Assembly (NCBI GenBank): GCA_023014485.1
Contig: JAJOZX010001731.1
Span: forward strand, 668,001-732,000
Length of the DNA: 64,000 nucleotides
Direction of reading: 5' to 3'
Origin: Bathynomus jamesi
Lineage: Eukaryota > Arthropoda > Malacostraca > Isopoda > Cirolanidae
Shown: positions 42,426 through 53,747 of the stretch, one piece after another
Layout of the letters: each line of letters opens with the position of its first letter
How positions within the stretch are numbered: position 1 is the first letter of the stretch
Translations under genes and position numbers: made by a program
The notes under the pieces: generated by a model
What the model saw: the letters and a program-made list of their open reading frames with translations, nothing else
Told to the model about the DNA's origin: nothing
Database searches by the model: none

Positions 42426-44013
42426 TAGGGTGTTTCAGGAGGAAAGGTCAATAATTCGGGAGGTGATAGTATCGGTCATTGTGAGAAAAAAAGTTCATAT
42501 GAACATGTGTCTAATTCTGAATGGTTACAGAGATAGAGCTCTTGGAATCTGATGCGCGCGCAGCTCTTCCTCCCCCTTCCCTCCCCTATAACCTTGAACC
42601 ATGTAAACTGTAATGTAAGCATGTAACATATGCCAATCGACAGCTGACTGTTGTGAGTGACATTGTTTGGTGTTTGAAGCAGTGTTAAGAATGCCACACA
42701 CCTTCACACATGCCGAATATGCAGATATGGTGTATGTCTACGGTTTTTGCGATGGAAGTGCAACAGCTGCTGTTGCAGAATACCGTCGATGGTTTCTGAA
42801 CCGCAGAATTCCGGATCGAAGTGTGTTTACCAGGGTTTTCAACACATTGCGTGAGATTGGTACACTTCCGAGCGCTCATGTTTCATCTGAACGTGAAGGT
42901 CAACAAGATGTGGATGAAGTGGAAAACATTCTTCAGTTGGGAGAGCGTAGTCCTACTACTAGCTCACGAAGAATTTCTACACGTCTCGGTATACCACTAT
43001 ACCACACACAAGAGTATGGCGAACATTACATGAGGAAGGCTTGCATCCATATCATGTACAGCGTGTACAACACTTTCAACCAGGAGACGCTGCCATGCGA
43101 CTGGAATTTTGTCATTGGGTAAATGCTAATCGCCGATTGCTTCGATTAATACTATTCACCGATGAAGCTACTTTCACCCGCGACGGTATCAACAACACTC
43201 GTAACTCTCATCGGTGTTCAGACGAAAATCCAAATGCCACTGTGGAAACAAATTTTCAACATCGCTTCTCTGCCAATGTGTGGTGCGGTATCATCGATGA
43301 TCAGCTGATTGGCCCTGTTACTTTAGAGAATCGTCTTACAGGACAAAGTTACCTAGAATTTCTGCAAAATGAATTGCCAGGACTATTGGAGGATGTTTCT
43401 TTGGCTACACGCGCTGGTATGTACTTTCAGCATGACGGAGCTCCTCCACATTCTACCCGTCTGGTGATTCAATACCTAACTCAAACTTTTCCTGGTCGAT
43501 GGATCGGCCGCGGTGGTCCCATTCAATGGCCACCAAGGTCTCCAGACCTCTCTCCGTTAGATTATTGTTTGTGGGGGTGGATGAAAAGTCAAGTTTACAA
43601 AAGAAAGGTGGATACAGGAGACGAATTGCTCGCGCGCATTTTGGATGTTGCTACCCGCATAAAGGAACGTCAAGATCAACTCAGACGAACAACACGCGAT
43701 CTTCGCACACGAGTCAGTTGCAAAGTGCATTGAGGTTGACAGTCGGATTTTCGAAAATGTATTGTAAACTGCAACAAATTTGTCATTTCTGTATCTGATA
43801 CCATTCAAAATGCCAATGTTTAAACATTAAATGTTAGAAACAGTAATTGGTTTCTCTTTCTTGATTACCATTAACAATGCTTTTGTATTTGTAGATTCAA
43901 ACAGCTCTATCTCCGTAACCATTCAGAATTACACACATGTTCATATGAACTTTTTTTCTCACAATGACCGATACTATCACCTCCTGAAGTATTGACCTTT
44001 CCTCCTGAAACAT
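42426..44013 (+). mobile_element. Tc1/mariner-superfamily transposon, copy 2
   Basis: Duplicate of 28629-30214 with the same inverted ends. Left TIR reads GTATCGGTCATTG, matching the inverse right TIR, where copy 1 lacks one G. Confidence 0.87.
42691..43733 (+). pseudogene. Tc1/mariner transposase, copy 2 (one frameshift)
   Basis: Better preserved than copy 1. The catalytic half is one open frame (43041-43733, 230 residues): [56 protein letters not shown] and WPPRSPDLSPLDYCLWG. All three acidic residues are present. The only clear defect is the frameshift near 43010 that separates the DNA-binding half, shared with copy 1 and therefore older than the duplication. The superfamily is sure; the 36-residue Asp-Asp spacing is longer than classic mariner (34). 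Confidence 0.87.
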
Positions 44014-44079
44014 CATGTGTGTATATATACCTCGTTAACATCGTTGCTGTTTCGTGCGTTGGTCTCTCTTCACACGATG

Positions 44080-44650
44080 GTCAAGCTGGTGGCCCATCCC
44101 CTCTAGGTCTGGCTTGGTTGAGGAGCGAGTTGCTTTCGTTTACTCTCCACCTCACATAGCCAGGTACGCCCGGTTCATCGGGGATTGTTCTGAGCCAGGC
44201 GTCTAACCATCTTTTGAAGGTGTCCACTGCAACTCCCTTTGTGTTTCTTAGGTCTTTGGGCAGCTGTTTAAACAGTTTTGGTCTTCTCACCACAAAACTA
44301 TTTTCTTTCACGTTTAAGAGGTTTCCCTGTCTCGCCTTTAATTTGGAAACACGACACAGTCTTCCTTTTCTACTTTCCACCGTTGTTTGGGAAGTTACAG
44401 GGTTCAGAGTAAGATTAAAGACTAGTTTCTTCATTATTTTCCAAGTGTAAATAATGGTGTATCTCTCTCTTCTCCTTTCCAGTGAATATAGGTTTAGTTC
44501 GCATAATCTTTCCGAGTAATTTAGTTCTTTGCACCCCTCGATCTTGGCTGTGAAACTTCTCTGAATCCCTTCCAGCTGTCTAATGTCCTCTTTTTTATAT
44601 GGGGATGTCAGGACCGAGCAGTATTCCAATTTGGGTATGATCAGGGATTA
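44080..44650 (-). pseudogene. CR1/Rex-like LINE RT C-terminal fragment, copy 2
   Basis: Duplicate of 30280-30850, here open for 182 residues to its natural end (FKRWLDAWLRTIPDEPGV, RPRGDGPPA). No upstream domains. Confidence 0.83.
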
Positions 44651-44698
44651 AAACAGGCTTAGGAATATAAATACAAAACATCTGCGGTCAAATTAGTG

Positions 44699-44917
44699 TC
44701 TTTATCAAGGCAGCCCGAGAGAAATACAGCAGAATTATGAAGACGTTATGGCAATTGTAAGAAAACTTTGGAACGTGAATCTATTTATTATGTTTCCTCG
44801 CAATCCAAGGGACTGAAATCGCTGAAAGCATTGAAGCTTATCGAAGACCAGAACATAGGCCAGATATTGTTGCAAGAATTTTTCACATGAAATTGAAAGA
44901 GCTGCGTCATGATTTAA
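44699..44917 (+). pseudogene. Helitron Rep fragment, copy 2
   Basis: Duplicate of 30901-31120 with the same internal frameshift. Confidence 0.75.
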
Positions 44918-44924
44918 CAACAAA

Positions 44925-45231
44925 CTTAGGTTAGGTTAGTAATTTTCTTGTTCTTGTACAAAAATGCACTTGGTTTCCCGAGTATATGTTTTATTGTTTT
45001 TATTGTTTTATTTATTATTAACCTAACATTCTTTCTTCTATGAACTTTTTCGCTACCTGGCTTCGTTTAAAATTTACGCATGCGCATGCGCGCACGCGTG
45101 TACAAACGAAAGAATAAACATTCTTTGAATCCTCCGGAACAGACTTTTCCAACGGTGTAAGGATGAGTGTCCTAGGTTGAGCGTTTCCAAGAAAAATTGA
45201 GGACAAACAGAAGGACAGAAACTGCGTATTG

Positions 45232-45281
<50 letters not shown>

Positions 45282-45725
45282 GTTAACGTCAATAAGTGAA
45301 ATCCGGCATTAAGCTTAAATCCTAGCAATGAGCTGAAAGCTGAGAATGCATAATCATAAGTATAATGCCTATGTAGGCTATATATCTATAATATAATAAT
45401 AATAATATAATAATATAATAATAGTCTAATAATAATAATAATAATAATAATAATAGTCTAATAATAGTAATAATAATAATAATAATAGTCTAATAATAAT
45501 AATAATAAATATAACCTGACATAACCTAACAGTGAAAGTAAAATTGTAACTAATGCTATATGCATTCTTGCTTCCAGCTTATTGCTTAGGCATTATCTTA
45601 ATGCCTGATTTCGCTACTGTCGCTAACATATATACAGTATATATACTGATTGTAAGAATCATCCAGGTATAAGAATTATTTTGACACTTCACACTGTAAT
45701 TGTTATAAGCCGCTTTGACTATATA
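44925..45725. repeat. Non-coding stretch with (TA)n(CA)n and (ATA)n tracts, copy 2
   Basis: Duplicate of 31130-31935. The (ATA)n array (~45393-45508) differs in unit number and phase from copy 1, as expected of slippage. No gene. Confidence 0.8.
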
Positions 45726-45728
45726 TAG

Positions 45729-46055
45729 TAGTGCAGTGGTGAGCATCGCTAACTCCAACCCACCCGCCCGGGTTCGATTTCTGGTGAGAGCAGGCGGCGC
45801 GCAACTTACCCAGCTGTTTATCCTTCCATAAAAATACATTAGTAGATAAATGGGTACCCTAGGTGACCAAGTGATTAAGACGTCAGGCTGCTGATTGAGA
45901 GGTCGGGAGATCAAGTCCGGGGACGGACTTTATAGTTTCTGACCACCTGTGTTGGGTCGTAGACTTGTGGTTCAGAGTCCACGTTAAGCTGTGGGTCGAA
46001 GGTGGAGCATCACGCTACCTTTGTCAGAATGAACAATTCGGGCGGAAGAAAAACT
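45729..46055 (+). mobile_element. SINE with two tRNA-like units, copy 2a
   Basis: Duplicate of 31936-32262, with A box TAGTGCAGTGG at 45729-45739. Confidence 0.8.
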
Positions 46056-46140
46056 AATGTGTGTGTGTGTATATATACCGTATACATATACTGTACATAT
46101 ACCGTATATACACCGTATATATATATATATATATATATAT

Positions 46141-46877
46141 ATCTTCTTCTACAGCAGTATTAGTCCCGCACTTGCGCGGGGTCGCTGCTGCGGATCCTCC
46201 TTCTCCACTCTTGTCTATCCTGTACCAGCTCAACATCCAGCTCCCGCTCCTCAGGTCGTCCCGAACACTGTCCATCCATCTTCTCCGAGGTCTTCCTCTT
46301 CTTCTCCTACCCGGCGGTTCCATATTTAACATCCTGTTTCCTATGTACCCTCCGTCCTTCCTCTTCACGTGTCCGAACCATCGTAGTCTTGCCTCGTGCA
46401 CTTTTTCAGATATGCGTCCAACCTTTATTAACTCATTCCTCACTCTATCCCATCTAGTCACTCCACACGACACCTCTAGCTTGTTTTCCAGAGCCTTCGT
46501 CATGGGTACTGTCTCCACATTATTGCTGGTCTCACCACACTCTTGTAAGAGTGTGTGGTGAGCAGCATTATTATTCCCATTTATAGGGTCGCTGTTGCGG
46601 ATACTTCTCCACTCCTCCCTATCCTGCGCCATCTCCTCCGTCAGGTTTTTATCGCTCATGTCCATCCTGATACGATCCTTCCACCTCATCCTCAGTCTTC
46701 TCTTCCTCCTCCGGGCACTTCCATAGATAACACCCTCCTCCCAACGTAGTTCTCGTCTCTTCTCATTACATGCCCATACCATGCCGTTCTTCTCTCCTGA
46801 GCCTTCTTTGAAATTCCCGTAACTTTCACCACCACCCTGCTCTCTCGTTCCTTATCCTGTCTCTTCTATCTACACCC

Positions 46878-46880
<3 letters not shown>
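46141..46880 (-). pseudogene. Two tandem RTE 3'-end fragments, copy 2
   Basis: Duplicate of 32350-33080. Small indels bring both fragments into one 242-residue frame (46054-46782), giving a chance fusion with two RRRWMDS/RMRWKDR-type ends. The inverted CTTGTAAGAGTGTGTGGTGAG join has gained a TG. Confidence 0.8.
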
Positions 46881-46911
<31 letters not shown>

Positions 46912-46913
<2 letters not shown>

Positions 46914-47142
46914 CGAGACCCGACGGCAGCTGGCGCGCAGCAAAACACAGCTGTTCATCCTTCCACACAATAAAGAAAGTGGTTGGTAGATAAATGGGTA
47001 CCCTAGGTGGCATAGTGGTTAAAGACACTGGGCTGCTGATGGGGCATGGTTCGGATTCCACGTTAAACTGTAGGTCTAAGGTGGAGTGAAAAGCTTGACC
47101 TTCGTCAGAATGAACAATTCGGGCGGAAGCTAACCAAAGGTT
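46912..47142 (+). mobile_element. SINE, copy 2b
   Basis: Duplicate of 33141-33371 with the same A and B boxes. Confidence 0.82.
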
Positions 47143-47164
47143 ATATATATATATATACTGTACG

Positions 47165-47235
<71 letters not shown>

Positions 47236-47410
47236 AAGGTTTTATATATATATATTCCTTCGTGGTTTTATTCATCATATATATATATATATATAATATT
47301 ATAGTAGGTTTGCCCAAAAGTTCGCGCAAAGAAAATCCATCCTGCCCATATAAGACAGGTGAATGACAAAAGAAAAAGTAATAAACATCACGCCACTAAG
47401 CGTAAAAGGA

Positions 47411-47442
<32 letters not shown>

Positions 47443-47449
47443 ATTATTT
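47143..47449. repeat. (TA)n/(CA)n cluster with Penelope terminal snippet, copy 2
   Basis: Duplicate of 33372-33690 with shorter tracts; TTCGTGGTTTTATTCATCAT at ~47258. Confidence 0.75.
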
Positions 47450-47517
47450 CACGAAAGTGACACGTGAAAAATATTTATGATGAATAAAATCACGAAGGGA
47501 AAAAGAAACACAAAGTG

Positions 47518-47557
47518 GTGCTCAAGCGCTTTCGTCTAATGACATCCTCAGGAACAC
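47518..47557 (-). ncRNA. Hammerhead ribozyme candidate, copy 2
   Basis: Exact duplicate of the 40-nt motif at 33763-33802, in the sense strand of the Penelope element, ~980 bases downstream of its nuclease domain. All core positions (CUGANGA, GAA, A-U next to the cleavage site) are present. Confidence 0.73.
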
Positions 47558-47830
47558 TGGAGTGAAAGGAGAGTTCAAGGCAATATATAGGTTACAAAAA
47601 TAAACATATATATATATATATATAGTAAGTATAGAAAAAATTGTGGGAGGAGCAAACACATTTTTATGGAAAAATGACACTTTTAGCACTAAATTCAACA
47701 TAAATTCAAATGGCTTGTTTATGAAACAGGTCACAAAAGAATAAAGAAATAAAAATAAACATAAATATAAATTGGAAAAAATTACAAAATAATGCCTTAG
47801 TGATATATACGTCACAGCCTAAATAACCAT

Positions 47831-48375
47831 AGAGAAATAAACCAACAGATAAAAAAAAAAAAATTGTAAGTGGTCTACAAATTCAAGCTCAAAAGGAAAG
47901 TTTACAATCAATTTAATAGATGATGCCAAATTGATATACTGTATATGTCACAAAGAAATAAAGAAATAAACCAAAAAAAATAAATTGTAAGAGAGAGACA
48001 CAAATTTATAAGGGGAAAAAAAAAAAATTACCAAAGGTTTTTCAGTTATTGTCTGAATCATACATACTATGGACACAAACGAATAAAAAAGTACAAGTAA
48101 ATATAAATTGGAAAACAAAATGATGCCTAGATGATATATAAAGAACTATAAAAATATATACAACATATATAAGGCATATATACGAAATATAAACGCAATA
48201 TATAAGGAATATATATATATATGCATAAGGGAAAAAATTACCAAAGGTTTTATAATTATTGTCTGAAAAGTCGGTAGGTCACAAAAGAATAAAGAAATAA
48301 AAATAAATATAAATTGGAAAAATTACAAATAATACAACTACACATGTATACCCGCATAACCAAATATATATACAT

Positions 48376-48408
<33 letters not shown>

Positions 48409-48540
48409 CATATACATATATATACATACACATACATACATATACACATATATAAGAAATACGCATACAACAATAAATTGAAAAATAAAATTGTAAGAGA
48501 AACATACAGATTTATAAGGAAAAAGAGACCAAAACAAATT
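47831..48540 (-). other. Penelope 3' untranslated region with A-rich repeats
   Basis: No gene. Imperfect repeats of CACAAAAGAATAAAGAAATA and ATAAATTGGAAAAAATTACA occur around 47730, 47950, 48070 and 48280. A (TACA)n and (TA)n tract lies at ~48364-48450. Confidence 0.65.
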
Positions 48541-49060
48541 TTTACCACAGATTTAGCAACCTGCCCTTTTTGTTTAAATCCATTCTGAAGGCATTCAGAG
48601 CAACGGGATCGAGTTGAAACAGACCTTTACTCATGTTAAAGTTATTTGTAAGTTGAATTATAGCCGACTCAAGAATATTTCTATTAACAATGTTGCTAGA
48701 GTGAAACAAAACTGAAGCATTATTCCAATCAATACAATGGGATAACTCTGACAAATGGACAAAAAGGGCACTGGACAACTGTCCCGTTCTAACGGAATAT
48801 TGATGCGGTTTTACACGCGTTTGCAAATCTTTTCACGTCTGACCTATGTAAAAGGAATCACATTGCTTACACCCAATTTTATAGATAATGCCTAAATTAT
48901 TGGTAGGGCTATTTTTTACTATGATGTTTTTCACAATATTGTTATATGAAAAAACTACACTGATATCCAAAAGTTTAAGTACATTAGCAATGCCTAAGAA
49001 GCCCGGGAAAAATGGAAATACTAAAATATTCTTTGACAAGGTGCCAGTGTTATTATTCAC
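48540..49060 (-). pseudogene. Penelope GIY-YIG endonuclease domain (one stop)
   Basis: Predicted to nick target DNA. GIIYKIGCKQCDSFYIGQT is the GIY-YIG signature with the two cysteines typical of Penelope. An in-frame TGA follows at ~48834. The same frame continues KDLQTRVKPHQYSVRTG, SALFVHLSELSHCIDW and NRNILESAIIQL, where the Glu is the expected metal-binding residue. The arginine helix is present as TRVKPH. One stop is the only clear defect here. Confidence 0.83.
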
Positions 49061-49184
49061 ACGATAGAAGGTTCGTTTAGCCTAATTAAGACAAGGTTCC
49101 ATGAACGCAGATGGGTAACACAGCTCACTTCCAATACCGTTCATATTTTCCAATTCGGCATCGATGTATTCCGGACTGGCGATC

Positions 49185-50262
49185 CTAAGAGCGCGGAGAA
49201 ACATTGAGGAAGATATGGCCTCTTAATAGGGGTGTCATGTCCAGAGTAAAAGTGTACGTAGGACAAATTTTTTTTTTTTTCCGATAGATACTAAACTTAA
49301 AACCCGGGCTATCCCTATGTACACTCAACGGGATTGAGTTGTCTTGTTCCACTTCTAAAGTAAACTTAATGGAGGGGACTTGGTCATTTAACTGAAGGAG
49401 GAAGTCATCCAGGTCACGATTCATGGGCCAGATAAACAAAATATCGTCAACGTACCGCAACCAAGGGATGCCAACCCCCAGGATTCTCGGAATGTAAGTA
49501 GTTTCAAAAAACTCCATATAAATATTGGAGAAAAGGGGCGACAAAGGGTTGCCATTGGCCATCCCAAAAACTTGTTGATAATGCTCGCCATTGAAAGTGA
49601 ATTTACAATCCTTGCTACAAAGCTTAATAAGTTCCAAAACAGTGTGTGCAGGTAATGGCAAATCATAGTTATGTAATTCTCGGGCGAGAAAGTCAAGCAT
49701 ATCATCAATCGGCACTTTTGTGAACAATGAACAAACGTAAAAACTGATCAATCTATCGTTGGTATTACTGCGAACATTATTCAATTTTTCAGTAAAATCC
49801 ATGGAATTTTTTACGTGTGAATCAGAGATAGTTCCAAGAATGGGGGACAAAACATTAACAAGCCACTTGGAGAGTTTATAAGTAATAGAGCCCACCGAGC
49901 TAATAATAGGGCGCATAGGGTTGCCCGGTTTGTGGGTTTTAATAAGACCATAAAGGTAAGGCAGAGAAGGTGAAGTGGACAAGAAAAGGGGAATTAAGTC
50001 CTTATGATCTTTGAGAATGCGTTTCAAGCCACTATTGAATGATTTGATGACATCATCCTGCGGGTTCTTCCTAAGTTTCACGTATGTGGCGGGGTCCTGA
50101 AGCAGCTCGTTCATCTTTGCAATGTAGTCCACTTTGTCCATAATGACTAAGGTGTTAGCCTTGTCTGCTTTAGTAATATGGAGCTCACTATCTTTTTTTA
50201 ATTGTAAAAGGCTATTGCTGAAACGTTTAGGAAAGTTATCTTCGTAAGTAATATTCGCAGCC
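49185..50262 (-). pseudogene. Penelope reverse transcriptase (5'-truncated)
   Basis: Reads from ~50255: NFPKRFSNSLLQL, ITKADKANTLVIMDKVDYI, LPYLYGLIKTHKPGNPMRPI, ISSVGSITYKLSKWL. Motif A follows as SFYVCSLFTKVPIDDML, then GMANGNPLSPLFSNIYMEFF and the catalytic LRYVDDILFIW. The usual SFDV motif A has Tyr in place of the catalytic Asp, so this RT should be inactive. The thumb follows; a frame break near 49185 separates it from the nuclease. Start codon and N-terminal domain are missing. Confidence 0.85.
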
Positions 50263-50305
50263 CCTTCGTGGTTTTATTCATCATATGTATATATATATAC
50301 CTTTA

Positions 50306-50548
50306 ACCTTTGGTAACCTTTGGTTAGCTTCCGCCCGAATTGTTCATTCTGACGAAGGTCAAGCTTTTCACTCCACCTTAGACCTACAGTTTAACGTGGA
50401 ATCCGAACCACGCCCCATCAGCAGCCGAGCGTCTTAATCACTTGGCCACCTAGGGTACCCATTTATCTACCAACCACTTTCTTTATTGTGTGGAAGGATG
50501 AACAGCTGGGTTTTACTGCGCGCCGGCTGCCGTCGGGTCTCGAACCCG
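50306..50548 (-). mobile_element. SINE, reverse orientation
   Basis: The inverse reads CCGGGTTCGAGACCCGACGG (B box of first unit), TAGATAAATGGGTACCCTAG, A box TGGCCAAGTGA, B box GGTTCGGATTCC and the body AGAATGAACAATTCGGGCGG. It has the tail ACCAAAGGTT repeated before (TA)n. It is abutted by (GT)n at ~50566. Confidence 0.83.
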
Positions 50549-50619
50549 GGGCCGATGGATTCGTGTGTGTGTGTGTGTGTGTGCGCGTATTATTTTTGTA
50601 GTGGAGTTTGCACCACTTT

Positions 50620-50778
50620 GCCCGTAGCGACTCTCTGGAAGCTTGACAGTTGTGTGAAATAGTTGTTAAGCTGTAGAGTGCAAACGAATGGATTATTTCA
50701 TCAATTTCATGAAGGACTCAACGCCACCTGTGGAACACCGACGAGAATTGGGACCATCGACGATTCAGGAATTCAAAG
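50620..50778 (+). other. Possible isolated exon start
   Basis: ATG at 50688 opens MDYFINFMKDSTPPVEHRRE and LGPSTIQEFK, followed by GTAATC, a possible splice donor, then the (CT)n tract. No family recognised and no second exon seen. It may be part of another element. Confidence 0.25.
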
Positions 50779-51686
<908 letters not shown>

Positions 51687-52195
51687 GTGTGTAAAGACAT
51701 TTAGGACCTCAGTTTGCGGAAATTTCTTTTCCTATAAAATAGTTAATATCTGGAACCAACTTCTCTCAGAGGTTGTTTCCAGTCAAAGTGTAAATGTGTT
51801 TAAAAATAGGCTAGACAAATTACTGAATACTCTCATAGTTCAAGACTAAAACATAAGAAAACTCTGCAGGAGATCGCTTGCACGGTGTCTCTGTGAGCAA
51901 GCTAAATATAGAGCTATTTATATATTCTCCACTTTCCTGTAAAATTTCCTTGGCTATTTTTCCAGGGTCAAGGTATTTTCTTCAACCTTTTTCCGTACCT
52001 GCCTCTGGCAGGGAGGGAGGGGGGGGGGAGAGAGCCTTCTACTTTTCTATCCAGTTTTCTACTACTGCTAGGATAGTTGAAAGAAAAATAAACTTTTACA
52101 AAATTTTCCCTGGCACCCGTTGCCATTGGTGCCTCCTCGGTATGGGCCGCAAGGCCTTTTGAGGTACTTCTTTTCCTTGTAACTCCTTGTAACTC
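51687..52195 (+). mobile_element. CR1 3' end of a second subfamily
   Basis: The coding tail repeats TFRTSVCGNFFSYKIVNIWN (here with a frameshift), as in 53140-53240. A ~300-base 3' UTR with AAGCTAAATATAGAGCTATT and TTCTACTACTGCTAGGATAG ends in repeated CTTGTAACTC. Confidence 0.75.
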
Positions 52196-52242
52196 TCTCT
52201 CTTTCTTTCTCTCTCTCTTTCTTTCTCTCTCTCTTTCTCTCC

Positions 52243-52298
<56 letters not shown>
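52196..52298. repeat. (CT)n/(CTTT)n microsatellite
   Basis: Directly follows the CTTGTAACTC repeat at the CR1 3' end. Confidence 0.93.
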
Positions 52299-52299
52299 G

Positions 52300-53240
52300 G
52301 GCTCGTTTCCAACTGGATTGAGGATTGGTTAAAAGATAGAAAGCAGAGAGTGGTAATAAATGGAGTGGCTTCGGAGTGGGCGCCCGTCACCAGTGGTGTC
52401 CCACAGGGTTCCGTGCTGGGTCCTTTACTTTTTATCATCTATATTAACGATATAGACGTCGGGCTTCTAAGTGCAATCTCCAAATTTGCAGACGATACGA
52501 AATTAGGAAGTAGTGTAGGTACTGAGGAGGGCGTAAGAACGCTTCAGAACGATCTTGACAGGTTGGGCGAATGGTCTGCCACTTGGCAGATGCCATTCAA
52601 CTTGGACAAATGTAAGGTAATGCACATAGGTTATAAAAACCCAAAGACCGATTACTCTCTCTTGGGAAGGAACTTGACTGAGACTGATCTAGAGAAAGAC
52701 TTGGGAGTCTATATCAGCAACGATCTGAAACCGTCGAAGCACTGTGCAGAAGTCGAAAAGAGTGCCTTAAAATTATTAGGTTATATCAAAAGACAGTTCC
52801 AGTTTCGGAACAAGGAGACTGTAATGTCTCTTTATAATTCTCTAGTCAGACCTCAACTGGAATACTGTGCGCAGTTTTGGTCTCCATCCCTCAGGAAGGA
52901 TATAGAAAGGTTAGAAAGAGTACAAGCAAGGGCTACAAAATTGATCCCTTCAATGAGAATGCAAAGCTACCAACGGAGATTGGAGTGTCTAAATCTGTTT
53001 AGCTTAGAGACGAGGAGGTTGTGGGGTCAGCTTATTCAAGTCTTCAAGATGCTCAAAGGAATAGACAGGGTAGATTACAGAAACTTATTCTCACTTAATG
53101 CCAATCCGACAAGAAATAATGGGTTTAAACTGGAATTAAAGACATTTAGGACCTCTGTCTGCGGAAATTTCTTTTCCTATAAAATAGTTAATATCTGGAA
53201 CCAACTTCCCTCAGAGGTTGTTTCAGTCAAAGTGTAAATG
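52300..53240 (+). pseudogene. CR1 ORF2 RT fragment, longest open frame of this subfamily
   Basis: 5'-truncated CR1 with a 295-residue open frame (52350-53237). Palm motif SGVPQGSVLGPLLFIIYIND, catalytic KFADDTKLGS, the C-terminal LYNSLVRPQLEYCAQFWSP and SLETRRLWGQLIQVFKMLKG, ending at SEVV before a short frameshift. The fingers domain and endonuclease are missing. This subfamily is distinct from 50891-51686, but uses the same type of 3' end. Confidence 0.9.
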
Positions 53241-53626
53241 TGTTTAAAAATAGGCTAGACAAAGTACTGAATACTCTCATAGTTTAAGATTAAAACATAA
53301 GAAAACTCTGTAGGAGTTCGCTTGCACGGTCTCTGTGAGCAAGCTAAATATAGAGCTATTTATATATTCACCACTTTCCTGTAAAATTTCCTTGGCTACT
53401 TTTCCAGGGTCAAGGTATTTTCTTCAACCTTTTTCCGTACCTGCCTCTGGCAGGGAGGGAGCGGAGGGTGGGGAGAGAGCCTTCTACTTTTCTATCCAGT
53501 TTTCTACTACTGCTAGGATAGTTGAAAGAAAAATAAACTTTTAATAACAGGAACCTCCCAGAGTGGACCAAAAGGTCTTTGAGGCTTCCTCTTGTCCTTG
53601 TAACTCCTTGTAACTCCTTGTAACTC
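53241..53626 (+). other. CR1 3' UTR ending in CTTGTAACTC repeats
   Basis: Very similar to 51800-52195. CTTGTAACTC occurs three times at 53596-53626 before (CT)n begins. No gene. Confidence 0.75.
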
Positions 53627-53628
53627 TT

Positions 53629-53679
<51 letters not shown>

Positions 53680-53747
53680 TTCTTTCTCTCTCTCTCTCTT
53701 TCTTTCTCTCTCTCTCTTTCTCTCTCTCTTTCTCCCTTTCTTTCTCC
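53627..53747. repeat. (CT)n/(CTTT)n microsatellite
   Basis: About 120 bases between two CR1 elements. Confidence 0.93.

Larger units (their letters stand above)
34080..47830 (+). repeat. Tandem segmental duplication, copy 2 (13.75 kb)
   Basis: Second copy of 20369-34075. The right boundary is the native one, because the Penelope element continues without a break past 47830. It holds duplicates of the transposase C-terminus, RTE 3' half, integrase end, structural gene with hAT, foldback, mariner, LINE and Helitron relics, SINEs and the hammerhead. Confidence 0.95.
47450..50282 (-). mobile_element. Penelope-like element, 5'-truncated
   Basis: Minus-strand retroelement with reverse transcriptase followed by GIY-YIG endonuclease, the defining order of Penelope-like elements. 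ATGATGAATAAAATCACGAA at ~47478 and its inverse at ~50263 lie at the two ends, as expected of the terminal repeats of this group, which are often inverted and rearranged. The 3' region carries the hammerhead candidate. The N-terminal part of the RT is missing. It inserted next to a reverse-strand SINE. Confidence 0.87.

Noticed and set aside
46054..46782. A single 242-residue minus-strand gene
   Set aside because: It is a chance fusion of two RTE C-termini and a (TA)n tract, made open by small indels; copy 1 shows them in separate frames.
20369..47830. Giant LTR retrotransposon with 13.7 kb LTRs
   Set aside because: The repeats are directly adjacent with no internal region, start inside a gene and hold many unrelated elements.
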